A stretch of 64,000 bases of DNA from Clostridia bacterium (GCA_017621705.1 JAGASR010000032.1:1-64000); one strand, 5' to 3'; counted from the stretch's first letter, positions 17,302 through 26,089 are shown. Notes: generated by a model from the sequence alone, not told the origin. Numbers and translations are program-made.

Positions 17302-18159
17302 ATGAGTGAATTGAATTTTGGCGCTAAACTTACTGCCCTCCGTTTGGAAAAAGGCTTGACTCAGGAAGCCCTTGCGGAGGCTCTCGATATTTCAAATAAA
17401 ACTGTTTCCAAATGGGAAACGGGTTTTTCTACCCCCGATCTTGAAATGCTCGTCCGCATTGCTGAATATTTTGAAGTCAGCGCAGATCATCTCCTCGGTA
17501 TTGAGAAAAAAGAGCAGATCGATATTGCCAAGGCGATCGACAGAGAGTTTGACGGTCTAGACAGATGCAGTGCCGTTCTCAAAACATTCGATCTTAATAA
17601 TAATATATTCCTTTCCGCTTTTGGAAGAATGGGCGATTATTCCAATGAAAGATCTGTTATTCCCGAAGTCCGTCACTCAATGCCAAGATGCGTTATCTGT
17701 AACGAAAATATGTATAATTTCATGGTCAATTCCGAATATCTGAATCTTTCATGTTCTCTTTACAAAAATAAATCCGATTTTGCAATACTCGAAATAGATG
17801 AAGCTTTATGCCGTATTTCCGAGCTTTTTGCTTTTCTTTCCGATAAAGTCGCCCTCGGTGTCTGCCGACTTGTCCATTCCGAGTCTTTTCCCGTGAGTTT
17901 TACCGCAAAATATACAGCTTCATTGCTGAATGCTGATGAAAAACGCGTTACCGATATTCTCAATAAAGCTTGTTCTATAGGTCTTTGCATTAAACAGACC
18001 GCGCATATGAAAGACGGAGAACTCGATGTCTATTCTTCTTCGGGTGAAGGCAGGATCCTTTTCCTTATCGCTCTCGCTTGTGAGCATACGTGCGGCGTAA
18101 GCGCTAACGATTATGCATTCGGAGGTCCTGCTAAATTGATAGGAGGTACGAAAAAATGA
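17302..18159 (+). CDS. Xre-family regulator A of an overlapping pair
   Basis: 285 residues. Helix-turn-helix at residues 8-62 (LTQEALAEAL, NKTVSKWETG). The remaining 215 residues contain a region with several Cys (around 130-155) and a winged-helix-like segment near residues 205-235 (SLLNADEKRVTDILNKACSIGL). It shares a general plan with the next gene: HTH, then a domain ending in a short helix-turn segment and a hydrophobic stretch (ILFLIALACEH). Its stop overlaps the next start by four bases, so the two are coupled and may form a heteromer. Function unknown. Confidence 0.8.
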   Translation: MSELNFGAKLTALRLEKGLTQEALAEALDISNKTVSKWETGFSTPDLEMLVRIAEYFEVSADHLLGIEKKEQIDIAKAIDREFDGLDRCSAVLKTFDLNNNIFLSAFGRMGDYSNERSVIPEVRHSMPRCVICNENMYNFMVNSEYLNLSCSLYKNKSDFAILEIDEALCRISELFAFLSDKVALGVCRLVHSESFPVSFTAKYTASLLNADEKRVTDILNKACSIGLCIKQTAHMKDGELDVYSSSGEGRILFLIALACEHTCGVSANDYAFGGPAKLIGGTKK

Positions 18160-18971
18160 GTTTATCGGAAAATATCAGAAAATTCAGAATCGAGAAAAAT
18201 ATGACTCAGGAGCAGCTTGCAAATCTTCTCGGTGTGTCTTCCCAGGCAGTCTCAAAATGGGAGACGAGTGAAACATACCCCGACGGATCGCTTCTTGTTC
18301 TGCTTGCAAATACTCTTGACGTCTCTCTCGACAGGCTTTTCGGCAACGAAAAGGTTTATAAGCCTGATGTTGCGACATCAATGATTCGTCTTGTACGCAG
18401 AGAAAAATACGAAAATACGTTCGAGCTTGTCAGAAATCTCTGTTGGAATATCGAAAAAGGGCTCTTCGGCTCGTCCGTTGGGGAATCATACGAAAGTTCT
18501 GCACCGACGAATAACGAATCATATATTCTTAACGATTACGGTTTTACAAATATTTCAAACGGAGACGCACCTTACTTTTCCGTCTTTCCAGAGCCCGAGT
18601 GTGGCTGGAAAAAAACTATCGGAGACGGGGAAGATATGAGAAAGATCTTCGAATGTCTTTCGTCTCCCGAAACTATGAAGGCGGTTTTGTTTATTCACAG
18701 CAAAGAAGCATATTATTTTTTTGAAGATGCTCATCTCGCTAGGGAATGCAGTATTCCCGACGAAAAAATGCCGGATGTTCTTGGCTCTCTTTTATCTCTT
18801 AAGCTTATTGCAAAATTCGATGTTGATATTGACGGTCAGACAGTATCTCTTTATAAAACTTTCCCTTCCCACCGTATGATTGCGCTTTTACTCTTTGCAA
18901 AAAACTTAAAATATGTCGGTAATTATTCTTTCCAGGCCGATAACCGATCCCAAAAACCTTTTCTTATATGA
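18156..18971 (+). CDS. Xre-family regulator B of an overlapping pair
   Basis: 271 residues. HTH at residues 5-60 (MTQEQLANLLGVSSQAVSKWE). The C-terminal part has the same layout as regulator A: a segment around residues 150-185 (MKAVLFIHSKEAYYFFED), an LLSLKLIAKFDV helix-strand unit near residue 210, and a final hydrophobic MIALLLFAKNL. The two proteins look like paralogues that arose by duplication; the similarity in the C-terminal halves is weak by eye. No clear target gene next door, although the LRR lipoprotein gene follows after 220 bp under its own promoter. Confidence 0.8.
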   Translation: MSLSENIRKFRIEKNMTQEQLANLLGVSSQAVSKWETSETYPDGSLLVLLANTLDVSLDRLFGNEKVYKPDVATSMIRLVRREKYENTFELVRNLCWNIEKGLFGSSVGESYESSAPTNNESYILNDYGFTNISNGDAPYFSVFPEPECGWKKTIGDGEDMRKIFECLSSPETMKAVLFIHSKEAYYFFEDAHLARECSIPDEKMPDVLGSLLSLKLIAKFDVDIDGQTVSLYKTFPSHRMIALLLFAKNLKYVGNYSFQADNRSQKPFLI

Positions 18972-18976
18972 AAAAA

Positions 18977-19016
18977 TGAGATCCTTTCCGCTAAAAGGGG
19001 AGGATTTCTCTCTTTT
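18977..19016 (+). terminator. Terminator after the Xre pair
   Basis: ATCCTTTCC pairs with GGGGAGGAT (two G-U pairs), 7-nt loop, then TTCTCTCTTTT. Confidence 0.6.
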
Positions 19017-19125
19017 GCTTATGTGTTAAAAATACAAGTGTAAAGTGAAAACACATTACATTAAGTTGCTTCATAGTCTTTTCCTTGTCAGAAAAATGGT
19101 AAAACTGCCCGTAAAAGCATATGAC

Positions 19126-19154
19126 TTGACAATAAACGGGTTTTGTGGTATAAT
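19126..19154 (+). promoter_or_regulatory. Consensus promoter of LRR lipoprotein gene
   Basis: TTGACA, 17 nt, TGG-TATAAT: a full consensus with an extended -10, suggesting strong transcription. Confidence 0.88.
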
Positions 19155-19193
19155 ACAAGTAATTATACTATATATGGTAGGAAACGGTGACTT

Positions 19194-21410
19194 ATGAGCT
19201 CGATCAAAAAGATCATGGCGTTAATAATATCCCTGTCGGTCATGGCTGTAATGCTTGTGACCTTTACTGCGTGCACCGAAAAAGATATCGAGATATACGA
19301 TAATCTTGAGATGACGATTCTCAAAGACCTCATTGAAGATGTCTCTCAATATGAGCTTTCCGCTACCGCAAAGCGTACTCTTGACGATGTTATCGCGTTA
19401 TATAATAACGAAGAGACTTCCGATATTGAGATCACCGCCGCTATCGCTTCCCTCTATAAAGTCAAAAACGAAATTCTTCTTCAGCCCATTATTTTTATTG
19501 ACGGCGCCGCCGAATCAAAAGTAAAATTGGCACTCGGTCTTCCCGAAAATGCCATAGTTACTGTTTCTGATATTCTTACTGTCAAAGAACTCGACCTTTC
19601 CTACACCGAAGAAGACGAAGCCGCAGGTCGTCCAAAGATCAATTTTATCTCTGACTTCGCACGCTTCCCGAGCCTTAAAAAACTCAATGTTTCAGGCCAC
19701 TCAATATCCGATTTCAGCGGGGCCGAAAAGCTTGTAGGTTTGACTTCTCTCGATATTTCGGATAACGTTTCCGATGATGTCGTTCAGGTCGATCTTTCTC
19801 CTGTCTGGACGCTGACTTCTCTTGAATATCTCAATGTTGCAGATAATGCTCTTTCCGATATCTCCGGTCTTTCTTTGATGCTTGAGCTTGAATACGTCGA
19901 TATCTCGGGAAATCCCGTTAAGGATCTTTCTCCGCTTGCGGCTCTTCCGAAGCTTGAAAGACTTACGGCGAGAAACTGTTCGTTTGATTTTAATTATCTT
20001 CGCGCACTCCGCGTGCTTTCAACCCTCGATGTTTCCGATTCCGTACTTTCGTCGAATGTTGATTTCTCTTTGTTGACTACACTTAAAAGTCTCACCGCGG
20101 AAAATATCCCCGCTTCGCAGGCATTGACTGTTTCGGGTCTTACGGACCTCGTTTCTCTCGATATTTCGAACTGCGGAATTACGGATATTTCGTTTGTTGC
20201 CGCACTTAACGGTATTGTTTATCTTGACATTTCAAATAATGCAATAACCGACTTTTCTGCGGTTTCGGCACTTTCCGAACTCGTATCGCTCGACGCTTCG
20301 TCGAATAATGCGACGACTGTTGTATTGGGCTCTTTATCTTCGCTTATGTTTGCAGATCTTTCGGATAACGCTATGACCGCTCTTTATATGAATGCGGATT
20401 ATCCGTCGCTCGGCAAACTCGATATCAGCGAAAACGAGCTTTCTGTTTTTGTTTTGGCGAAAGCCGAATGGCTCTCCGAACTCAATGCGTCCGATAATAA
20501 CCTCACGGATTCATCTTTTGTATCTTCATTCAAAAACCTCGGATCTCTCGATATTTCCGATAATGAAATTACTTCTCTTGATCTTAACGGTCTTACAAAG
20601 CTCTCTTATCTCGATGCTTCGGGCTGTCCGTTATCTTCGACTGCGGGAATTTCGTATGCAACAGCTCTTACGGATCTTGATCTTTCCGCAACTACAGTCT
20701 GCGATATTGACGGGCTCAAAACTCTTTCCGAGCTTAAAAAACTTTCAGTCAAACTCAATCTCGTCGAAGATATTTCTCCGCTTTCCGTTCTTACTTCTCT
20801 CGAAGAGCTTACTCTCATCGGTATGCAGCAGAGCGAATGGTCTGTTTTTGCAGGCATGACGGAGCTTTGCAGTCTTCGTATTCTCTCGTCGCCCGTAAAA
20901 CAGCCTCTTATCAAGAATCTGCCGAAACTCGAATATATCGAGCTTAACGGCTGCCGGTCGGTAACGGATATCTCCCTTATTACCGATCTTCCGAATCTGA
21001 AGGAAATGTTTATCAATAAGGTCGATATCGCGTCTCCCGTAGTTCACGGTCTTCCTGCACTCAAAAAACTTACCATGACCAATGCGGATATCGAATATGT
21101 CAACATGATAGACGATCTTCCGTCTCTCGAATATCTCGATCTTTCCGAGAACGATTTCGAAGCTCTCGAATTCAGCACATCTTTGCCGTCTCTTAAATAT
21201 CTCGATCTTTCGTCTTCAAGAATTTACGTTATCGACGATCTGAATATCGTAATGAATATGGGTTCGCTTGATCTCAGCGGCAACTATATCAAAAAGATCG
21301 GCAAACTTTCCGAGCTTTTTACTGAGCTCGAATATCTCAACCTTTCGGGTAATAAAATCAAGGATTATTCTCCGCTCAATAACATTTTGATAGGGGAGTT
21401 GGTAAAATAA
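19194..21410 (+). CDS. Leucine-rich-repeat surface lipoprotein
   Basis: 738 residues. A signal peptide with the lipobox-like FTAC (Cys near residue 27) implies diacylglyceryl anchoring on the outer face of the membrane. After a helical spacer (30-110) come some 25 leucine-rich repeats of about 22 residues, with the internalin-type phrase LxxLDISDNxIxDxS repeated to the end. Such proteins bind proteins or glycans at the cell surface; the ligand is unknown. The gene overlaps the next by one base (TAATG). It is strongly promoted and lacks any LPXTG or S-layer anchor, so the lipid is the only anchor seen. Confidence 0.85.
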   Translation: MSSIKKIMALIISLSVMAVMLVTFTACTEKDIEIYDNLEMTILKDLIEDVSQYELSATAKRTLDDVIALYNNEETSDIEITAAIASLYKVKNEILLQPIIFIDGAAESKVKLALGLPENAIVTVSDILTVKELDLSYTEEDEAAGRPKINFISDFARFPSLKKLNVSGHSISDFSGAEKLVGLTSLDISDNVSDDVVQVDLSPVWTLTSLEYLNVADNALSDISGLSLMLELEYVDISGNPVKDLSPLAALPKLERLTARNCSFDFNYLRALRVLSTLDVSDSVLSSNVDFSLLTTLKSLTAENIPASQALTVSGLTDLVSLDISNCGITDISFVAALNGIVYLDISNNAITDFSAVSALSELVSLDASSNNATTVVLGSLSSLMFADLSDNAMTALYMNADYPSLGKLDISENELSVFVLAKAEWLSELNASDNNLTDSSFVSSFKNLGSLDISDNEITSLDLNGLTKLSYLDASGCPLSSTAGISYATALTDLDLSATTVCDIDGLKTLSELKKLSVKLNLVEDISPLSVLTSLEELTLIGMQQSEWSVFAGMTELCSLRILSSPVKQPLIKNLPKLEYIELNGCRSVTDISLITDLPNLKEMFINKVDIASPVVHGLPALKKLTMTNADIEYVNMIDDLPSLEYLDLSENDFEALEFSTSLPSLKYLDLSSSRIYVIDDLNIVMNMGSLDLSGNYIKKIGKLSELFTELEYLNLSGNKIKDYSPLNNILIGELVK

Positions 21411-21910
21411 TGTACAGCGAAAATTACAGTTCAAAAAAAACAAGTTTCTGGGTCATAATTTTAATGTTGACCGTTGCGTTCTGCCTCCTCTCTGTGCCGA
21501 GTTGGTTCAGCTGGGTCAGTTTTAAAGGCATTTATGAGATCCTTGTCCTTATCGGAATGAGTGTTGCACTTTATTCTTATATTCGACGCGGTTTTTATAA
21601 GTATACTTACATAATAAATGAGGATATTATAACAGTAGTACTGAAACTCGGATCGAAGGATACTGTTCTTTGCATGATTCCTATCGGCAATATTCACGAT
21701 ATTCAGTCTGATATGCTTTCAGGCTCTTTCAAAGAAAAAGGCATAAAAAATATCATGCGTTGCAACGGCGATCTTTTCGGCTCAAAAGGTATGAATATTG
21801 TTTATACGGATGCCGAAACGGGCACGCTTTCCGTTCTTATCTTTAACCCGAGCGAAAAGTTTACCGAAATTTTACAAAGCAAACGTATTGACAAATGCAC
21901 TGAAGTGTGA
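21410..21910 (+). CDS. Two-helix membrane protein, PH-like C-terminus
   Basis: 166 residues: a short cytoplasmic N-terminus, two membrane helices (about residues 11-30 and 37-56) and a soluble domain of some 100 residues with alternating beta-strands (YTYIINEDIITVVLKLGSKD, MIPIGNIHDIQSD) resembling bacterial PH-like domains, though this is only a guess. It is translationally coupled to the LRR lipoprotein by a TAATG overlap, which suggests a joint envelope function. The infC promoter -35 lies inside its last codons. Confidence 0.65.
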   Translation: MYSENYSSKKTSFWVIILMLTVAFCLLSVPSWFSWVSFKGIYEILVLIGMSVALYSYIRRGFYKYTYIINEDIITVVLKLGSKDTVLCMIPIGNIHDIQSDMLSGSFKEKGIKNIMRCNGDLFGSKGMNIVYTDAETGTLSVLIFNPSEKFTEILQSKRIDKCTEV

Positions 21911-21916
21911 TATAAT
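21888..21916 (+). promoter_or_regulatory. Consensus promoter of infC-rpmI-rplT
   Basis: TTGACA, 17 nt, TGA-TATAAT. It overlaps the end of the preceding gene and gives a leader of roughly 145 nt before infC. Confidence 0.9.
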
Positions 21917-22004
21917 ATTTGAGCACAATGAAGAAGACTCTGTCTCACCTTGTCCGATCATTATCGGCGGGTCAATATCGTAACTAACGCAATGCGTTCA
22001 GATT

Positions 22005-22038
22005 ACGGCGGACAGATTCTGTCTGCCGTTGTTTTTTA
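22005..22038 (+). terminator. Leader attenuator terminator upstream of infC
   Basis: CGGCGGACAG pairs with CTGTCTGCCG (one G-U) around a 3-nt loop, followed by TTGTTTTTTA. It lies between the promoter and the infC Shine-Dalgarno, so it is probably a regulated terminator. In Bacillus the infC-rpmI-rplT leader is attenuated by ribosomal protein L20; the same logic is likely but not proven here. Confidence 0.8.
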
Positions 22039-22069
22039 TAGAAATAGAAAAATTTTGGGGGGATCCTTT

Positions 22070-22588
22070 ATCAACGCGAAAACTATGCAGATAAACGAAG
22101 ATATCCGCGATGCTCAGGTACGTCTCGTAGGAGACGATGGCGAGCAGTTGGGTATTCTTTCTGCCAAAGAAGCACAGAAACTGGCAATTCAGAAAGGCCT
22201 TGACCTCGTAAAGATTGCACCTCAGGCAACTCCGCCGGTATGCAAACTTATGGACTACAGCAAATATTGCTTCGAACAGGCCAAAAAAGCAAAAGAACAG
22301 AAAAAGAGCCAGAAAACCGTTTCTGTCAAAGAAGTTCAGCTCACAGTCAAGATCGCAGATCATGACCTTAACACAAAGCTTAATCATGCGCTTCGTTTCC
22401 TTAAAGACGGAGATAAAGTTAAAGTTGCCCTTCGTTTTAAGAGCAGAGAGATCCTTCATCCCGAATGGGGTACCGAGCTCATGGCTCGTTTCGCTCAGGG
22501 ATGCGAAGAGTTGGGTGTTATCGAAAAACCGGCAAAACTTGACGGTCGCAATATGATAATGGTTCTGGCACCTAAAGCCTCAAAGTAA
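22070..22588 (+). CDS. infC: Translation initiation factor IF-3, ATC start
   Basis: 172 residues if started at the ATC at 22070. The core (QINEDIRDAQVRLVGDDGEQLGI) and the C-terminal domain (TVKIADHDLNTKLNHALRFL) are classic IF-3. GGGGGG at 22057-22062 is 7 nt upstream of ATC but 22 nt upstream of the first in-frame ATG (22085), so ATC best fits. infC is known for rare AUU/AUC starts that let IF-3 repress its own translation by rejecting non-canonical start codons. Frames opening further upstream would run through the attenuator hairpin and are unlikely. Co-transcribed with L35 and L20. Confidence 0.93.
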   Translation: MNAKTMQINEDIRDAQVRLVGDDGEQLGILSAKEAQKLAIQKGLDLVKIAPQATPPVCKLMDYSKYCFEQAKKAKEQKKSQKTVSVKEVQLTVKIADHDLNTKLNHALRFLKDGDKVKVALRFKSREILHPEWGTELMARFAQGCEELGVIEKPAKLDGRNMIMVLAPKASK

Positions 22589-22623
22589 GCTTTTTATTTA
22601 TTCACATAAAGGAGAACTAAAAA

Positions 22624-22827
22624 ATGGCAAATAAGATCAAACTTAAGTCGCACAGAGGCGCGGCTAAGCGCTTCACCGTTCTTAAAAGCGGTAAAGTAAA
22701 GATAAATCACGCTAACAGACGTCACATCCTTACCAAAAAGACGACTAAATACAAGAGAGGTCTTCGTAAAGGTACTTACGCAAGCCCCGCAAACGCTCCC
22801 ACAATCAAAAAACTTCTTCCGTATTAA
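22624..22827 (+). CDS. rpmI: 50S ribosomal protein L35
   Basis: 67 residues, very basic, starting [17 protein letters not shown] and ending with KKLLPY, as L35 does. Preceded by AAGGAG. It lies 35 nt after infC and 54 nt before rplT in the universal infC-rpmI-rplT order. Confidence 0.97.
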   Translation: MANKIKLKSHRGAAKRFTVLKSGKVKINHANRRHILTKKTTKYKRGLRKGTYASPANAPTIKKLLPY

Positions 22828-22881
22828 TCGAAGTTTCAGTGATAGTCTCGGAGAATTACTTATTATTTGGAGGAAAATTAA

Positions 22882-23235
22882 ATGGCTAGAGTTAAAGGCG
22901 CCATCATGACGCATAAAAGACATAAGAAAATCCTGAAGCTTGCTAAGGGTTATTTCGGAGGCAAATCCAAACTTTTCAGAACTGCTAACGAAGCAGTTAT
23001 GAAGTCCCTTGTATACGCATACACCGGCAGAAAACTTAAAAAGAGAGATTTCCGTTCCCTCTGGATCACCAGAATCAGTGCTGAATGTAAAGTAAACGGC
23101 ATCAACTATTCCAGATTCATGAACGGGCTCAAAAAGAGCGGCATTGTTCTTAACAGAAAAATGCTCGCAGAGCTTGCTGTTTCCGATAAAGCTGCTTTCG
23201 CTGCTCTCGTTGAAACCGCTAAAAAAGCCCTTTAA
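22882..23235 (+). CDS. rplT: 50S ribosomal protein L20
   Basis: 117 residues, starting [18 protein letters not shown] and containing the family stretch [34 protein letters not shown]. It is an early 23S rRNA assembly protein and, in Bacillus, the feedback regulator of this operon through binding the leader RNA. Preceded by GGAGG. Confidence 0.97.
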   Translation: MARVKGAIMTHKRHKKILKLAKGYFGGKSKLFRTANEAVMKSLVYAYTGRKLKKRDFRSLWITRISAECKVNGINYSRFMNGLKKSGIVLNRKMLAELAVSDKAAFAALVETAKKAL

Positions 23236-23254
23236 TATAACGATTATCGTTTAG

Positions 23255-23300
23255 GAACACAAAGGAGACACGCTCTGCGCCGAACCCTTTGTGTTCTTCT
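23255..23300 (+). terminator. Terminator of the infC operon
   Basis: Perfect 11-bp stem GAACACAAAGG with CCTTTGTGTTC, 20-nt loop, then TTCTTATTT. Confidence 0.7.
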
Positions 23301-23322
23301 TATTTATTAAAACGGAGTATTT

Positions 23323-24231
23323 ATGAGAATACAGAAATTTATTGCCGCGTGCGGCGTTTGTTCCAGAAGAGCTGCCGAAGAACTTGTTGCTGCAGGTAAA
23401 ATTACCGTTAACGGTACCCCTGCGGAGATCGGCATGGATGTAGATCCCGAAAATGACCGTGTATTTTATTCGGGCAAGCGCATATATATAAAAGCGTGTG
23501 AAAAACAGTATTTTATTTTCTATAAACCGCGCGGCGTCATCACCTCTATGAAAAGAGAGTCTGAAGACGAAAAAAGAGCTATCGTTGCGGACTTCATAAA
23601 AAGAATCAAGGGTAGAGTTTATCCTGTCGGCCGTCTTGACAGAGACAGTGAAGGCATCCTTATTCTTACCGATGACGGTGAAGCTGCGCTCCGTATGACC
23701 CATCCCCGTTATCATGTCAATAAAACCTACCGCGTAACCGTTCGAGGAGACGTTACCGAAGCTCAGCTCGAAAAACTTCGTAACGGTGTTCAGCTCGAAG
23801 ACGGTCTTACAAAACCTGCGATCGTCGTTATCCAGTCCCAGGCTTCCGAAAAAGGCGAGACCGAAGACAGTGATCTCTATGTTGCAGATAACGTAAAGAT
23901 CGTTAAAACAGCGCTTCATATGACCATAAGCGAAGGTAAAAACCGTCAGATCCGCCGTATGTGCGAAGCTGTCGGTCTTGAGGTCATGCTTCTTAAACGT
24001 ATTGCAGTCGGCGATATTCTTCTCGGCAGACTTCAGCCCGGTGAATACCGTCCCATGACCGAACTCGAAAAAGAAAAGCTTCTCAAAGGTCTCGGTCTTC
24101 CCTACGTTGCCCCCGAAAAGAAGGGTAAACCCACTGTTGAAACGAAGCACGGCAAACCTATCCACCGTCACGGCAGAGAAAAATCCGTCAATGAAAGACG
24201 CTTCATCAAGCAGATCAAAAAGCTCAAATAA
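23323..24231 (+). CDS. rluB: rRNA pseudouridine synthase, RsuA/RluB family
   Basis: 302 residues. The N-terminal S4 RNA-binding domain (MRIQKFIAACGVCSRRAAEE) is followed by the catalytic domain with the family active-site motif GRLDRDSEGILILTDDG (Asp about residue 107) and KNRQIRRM near 207. A basic tail of about 40 residues (Lys/His-rich) extends past the usual end. It most likely modifies 23S rRNA (RluB) rather than 16S (RsuA) because of the motif context, but the two cannot be fully separated by eye. Confidence 0.9.
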   Translation: MRIQKFIAACGVCSRRAAEELVAAGKITVNGTPAEIGMDVDPENDRVFYSGKRIYIKACEKQYFIFYKPRGVITSMKRESEDEKRAIVADFIKRIKGRVYPVGRLDRDSEGILILTDDGEAALRMTHPRYHVNKTYRVTVRGDVTEAQLEKLRNGVQLEDGLTKPAIVVIQSQASEKGETEDSDLYVADNVKIVKTALHMTISEGKNRQIRRMCEAVGLEVMLLKRIAVGDILLGRLQPGEYRPMTELEKEKLLKGLGLPYVAPEKKGKPTVETKHGKPIHRHGREKSVNERRFIKQIKKLK

Positions 24232-24235
24232 TTTG

Positions 24236-24273
24236 CACAGATCTTCGTGGCCTGTGCCGGAGATCTGTTTTTA
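24236..24273 (+). terminator. Terminator of the pseudouridine synthase gene
   Basis: ACAGATCT pairs with AGATCTGT around a 16-nt loop, then TTTTTAT. Confidence 0.8.
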
Positions 24274-24395
24274 TGCATAAGCCGACTGTTTATTGCCATT
24301 ACAAAATGAATATTCATTTAAAAGTCGTATAAAGTAAAAATACGTAAAATCTGCGGTTTTTGCGTAATCCGAACTTTTTGGGAAATATTTTCCCC

Positions 24396-24595
24396 TGTGG
24401 ATAAAATTGCTTGATTTCAAGGGTTTTCCACGTTTTCAACAGGGTTTTCCACAGATTTGAATATTCAAAACAAAAGTTTTAAAACGTATAAACAGAGTTT
24501 TCCACAGGTTTTTGGGAAAACGTTGGTAATTAAAGGTTTTTAGCGGTGCATAACTCTGTGGATAAATTCGACGGCATTTTTCCACAGAATCCACA
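24396..24595. other. DnaA-box cluster in a 530-bp gene-free region
   Basis: Two perfect DnaA boxes on the minus strand (TTATCCACA read on that strand) at 24396-24404 and 24557-24565. Near-consensus TTTTCCACA on the plus strand at 24445-24453, 24498-24506 and 24578-24586. Weaker matches at 24424-24432 and 24587-24595. The gap 24274-24805 is AT-rich, with runs of A and T, and holds no gene. Such density is typical of an origin or a DnaA-titrating/reactivating locus, but no dnaA, dnaN or rpmH is nearby. Confidence 0.7.
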
Positions 24596-24805
24596 AAAAT
24601 CTAAAAGTCTGTATTTGCAAGGCTTTCCAAACCGTGTTCACAAGGTTATAAACAGTAAAGGTTTATCGCATTACAAATTGCCCCGAATGTATACACAAAA
24701 AGTTCACTATACAGCTTGTCTGTAACAGTCCGTTCGTGAAAAACACAACAAAAAGCTATTCTCATTTACTGAATATATATTTTAATCCAAAGGAGAAATT
24801 AAATT

Positions 24806-25069
24806 ATGAGTGCAACCAATTTACGCAATATTGACTTTAAAAAATTCATGGAAGCTATCGATCAGTGCAAAGGCGACGTTTTCCTCGTAACCTCTGAAGG
24901 TGACAGACTCAACCTCAAGAGCAAACTTTGCCAAGTCATCGGTCTTACCAGCCTTATCGAGGGCGGCAGAATTAGCGAAGCAAAGATCGTTTGCGAAAAT
25001 ACCGAAGACGACAGCTTCCTTTTCCGCTTCAACCTCTACGGCGACAAGGTCCTCGAAGAAAATAAATAA
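24806..25069 (+). CDS. Small conserved protein of unknown function
   Basis: 87 residues, soluble, no signal peptide. It contains CKGDVFLVTSEGDRLNLKSK and LIEGGRISEAKIVCENTEDD, a pattern I recall from short proteins in many gut Clostridia that are sometimes mislabelled as polyA polymerase. GGAGA lies upstream of the ATG. It is the first gene after the DnaA-box region and 13 nt before a WYL regulator, so it may share that transcript. No function is proposed. Confidence 0.75.
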   Translation: MSATNLRNIDFKKFMEAIDQCKGDVFLVTSEGDRLNLKSKLCQVIGLTSLIEGGRISEAKIVCENTEDDSFLFRFNLYGDKVLEENK

Positions 25070-25082
25070 TCGGTGATTTGAA

Positions 25083-26078
25083 ATGAACGAAAGCGGCAGA
25101 AAGTTAAAGATCCTTTATTTATTGCAAGTACTTTATAAAAAATCCGATGAAAATGATCCCGTTTCCGTTGAAACGATTATTTCGGAGCTTGCAAAATACA
25201 ATATTTCCGCAGAACGTAAATCTATCTATTCCGATATTGCGGCTCTCCGTGAGTTCGGTATCGAGATAGAAACCGTAAAATCAAAATCTGTCGGCTATTA
25301 TATAAAAAACAAGGTTCTTACGGATGACGATATCTCATCGCTCTGGGATGCCGTTCATGCCGCGGAGTTCATCAGCCCGAAACAGTGTGATCAGCTCAAG
25401 AAAAAGATCGAAGCTCTTATCGGCGATAAGGAGAAAAACCGTGTCCGTCGCAGAGTGTATACCGTCAACCGCGCGCTCCGTCAACCCGAGATTTTCACCA
25501 AAAATCTCAATATGGTTCACTCCGCGATCGCAGAAAAAAAACAGATCTCTTTCGTTTACGACGATGCAGTAACGATCGGCCGCAGGGTTAAAAAAACGAC
25601 CTACTGCGCAAGCCCGTATATCGTAATCTGCCAGAGCGGCTCGATGATGCTCATCGCAGGCTGCCCCGAACTTGAAGGACTTAACCACTTTTATATCGAC
25701 CGAATGGAGTCTATTTCTGTTCTTTCCGAAAAATCGACTGACGTTCGCGAGTTCGTCGGTGATATGGAATTTGACCTTATGTGCTATTCGCGCGGTCTTT
25801 TTGATTCGTATTCGCCCGACTCCGTAAATGTCGTTCTTCGCTGTAATGAAGAAATGATAAACGCCGTTGTCGGAACGTTCGGCAAATCTGTCGTCGTCTC
25901 TCCATACGGCGGTATCGCAAGCGGGCTTTATTCCGCATCGTTCGAAACCGAAATATCCGAGCGCCTTATCTCGTGGCTCTTTCTTAACAGCGCAACTGTC
26001 CGAGCAGTCGAGCCTCCGGAGCTTATAGATGCGCTTCGTGATGCCGCAAGAGACGTTTATATCCGATACTGTGACTGA
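25083..26078 (+). CDS. WYL-domain transcriptional regulator
   Basis: 331 residues. An N-terminal winged helix (residues 7-65, RKLKILYLLQVLYKKS ... RKSIYSDIAALREFGIEIE) is of the DeoR/HTH_11 type. A WYL domain (about 140-215) has ISFVYDDAVT and SPYIVICQSGSMMLIAGC. A C-terminal WCX extension (about 225-320) follows. WYL proteins sense nucleotides or nucleic acids and regulate DNA damage, phage defence and metabolism genes. No defence genes adjoin, so its targets are unknown. Confidence 0.88.
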   Translation: MNESGRKLKILYLLQVLYKKSDENDPVSVETIISELAKYNISAERKSIYSDIAALREFGIEIETVKSKSVGYYIKNKVLTDDDISSLWDAVHAAEFISPKQCDQLKKKIEALIGDKEKNRVRRRVYTVNRALRQPEIFTKNLNMVHSAIAEKKQISFVYDDAVTIGRRVKKTTYCASPYIVICQSGSMMLIAGCPELEGLNHFYIDRMESISVLSEKSTDVREFVGDMEFDLMCYSRGLFDSYSPDSVNVVLRCNEEMINAVVGTFGKSVVVSPYGGIASGLYSASFETEISERLISWLFLNSATVRAVEPPELIDALRDAARDVYIRYCD

Positions 26079-26089
26079 GGTAATAATTC

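Noticed and set aside
24396..24595. Calling the DnaA-box cluster the chromosomal origin
   Set aside because: Box density fits, but dnaA/dnaN are absent and genes to the left face the cluster, which is against normal leading-strand bias. Left as an unresolved DnaA-binding region.
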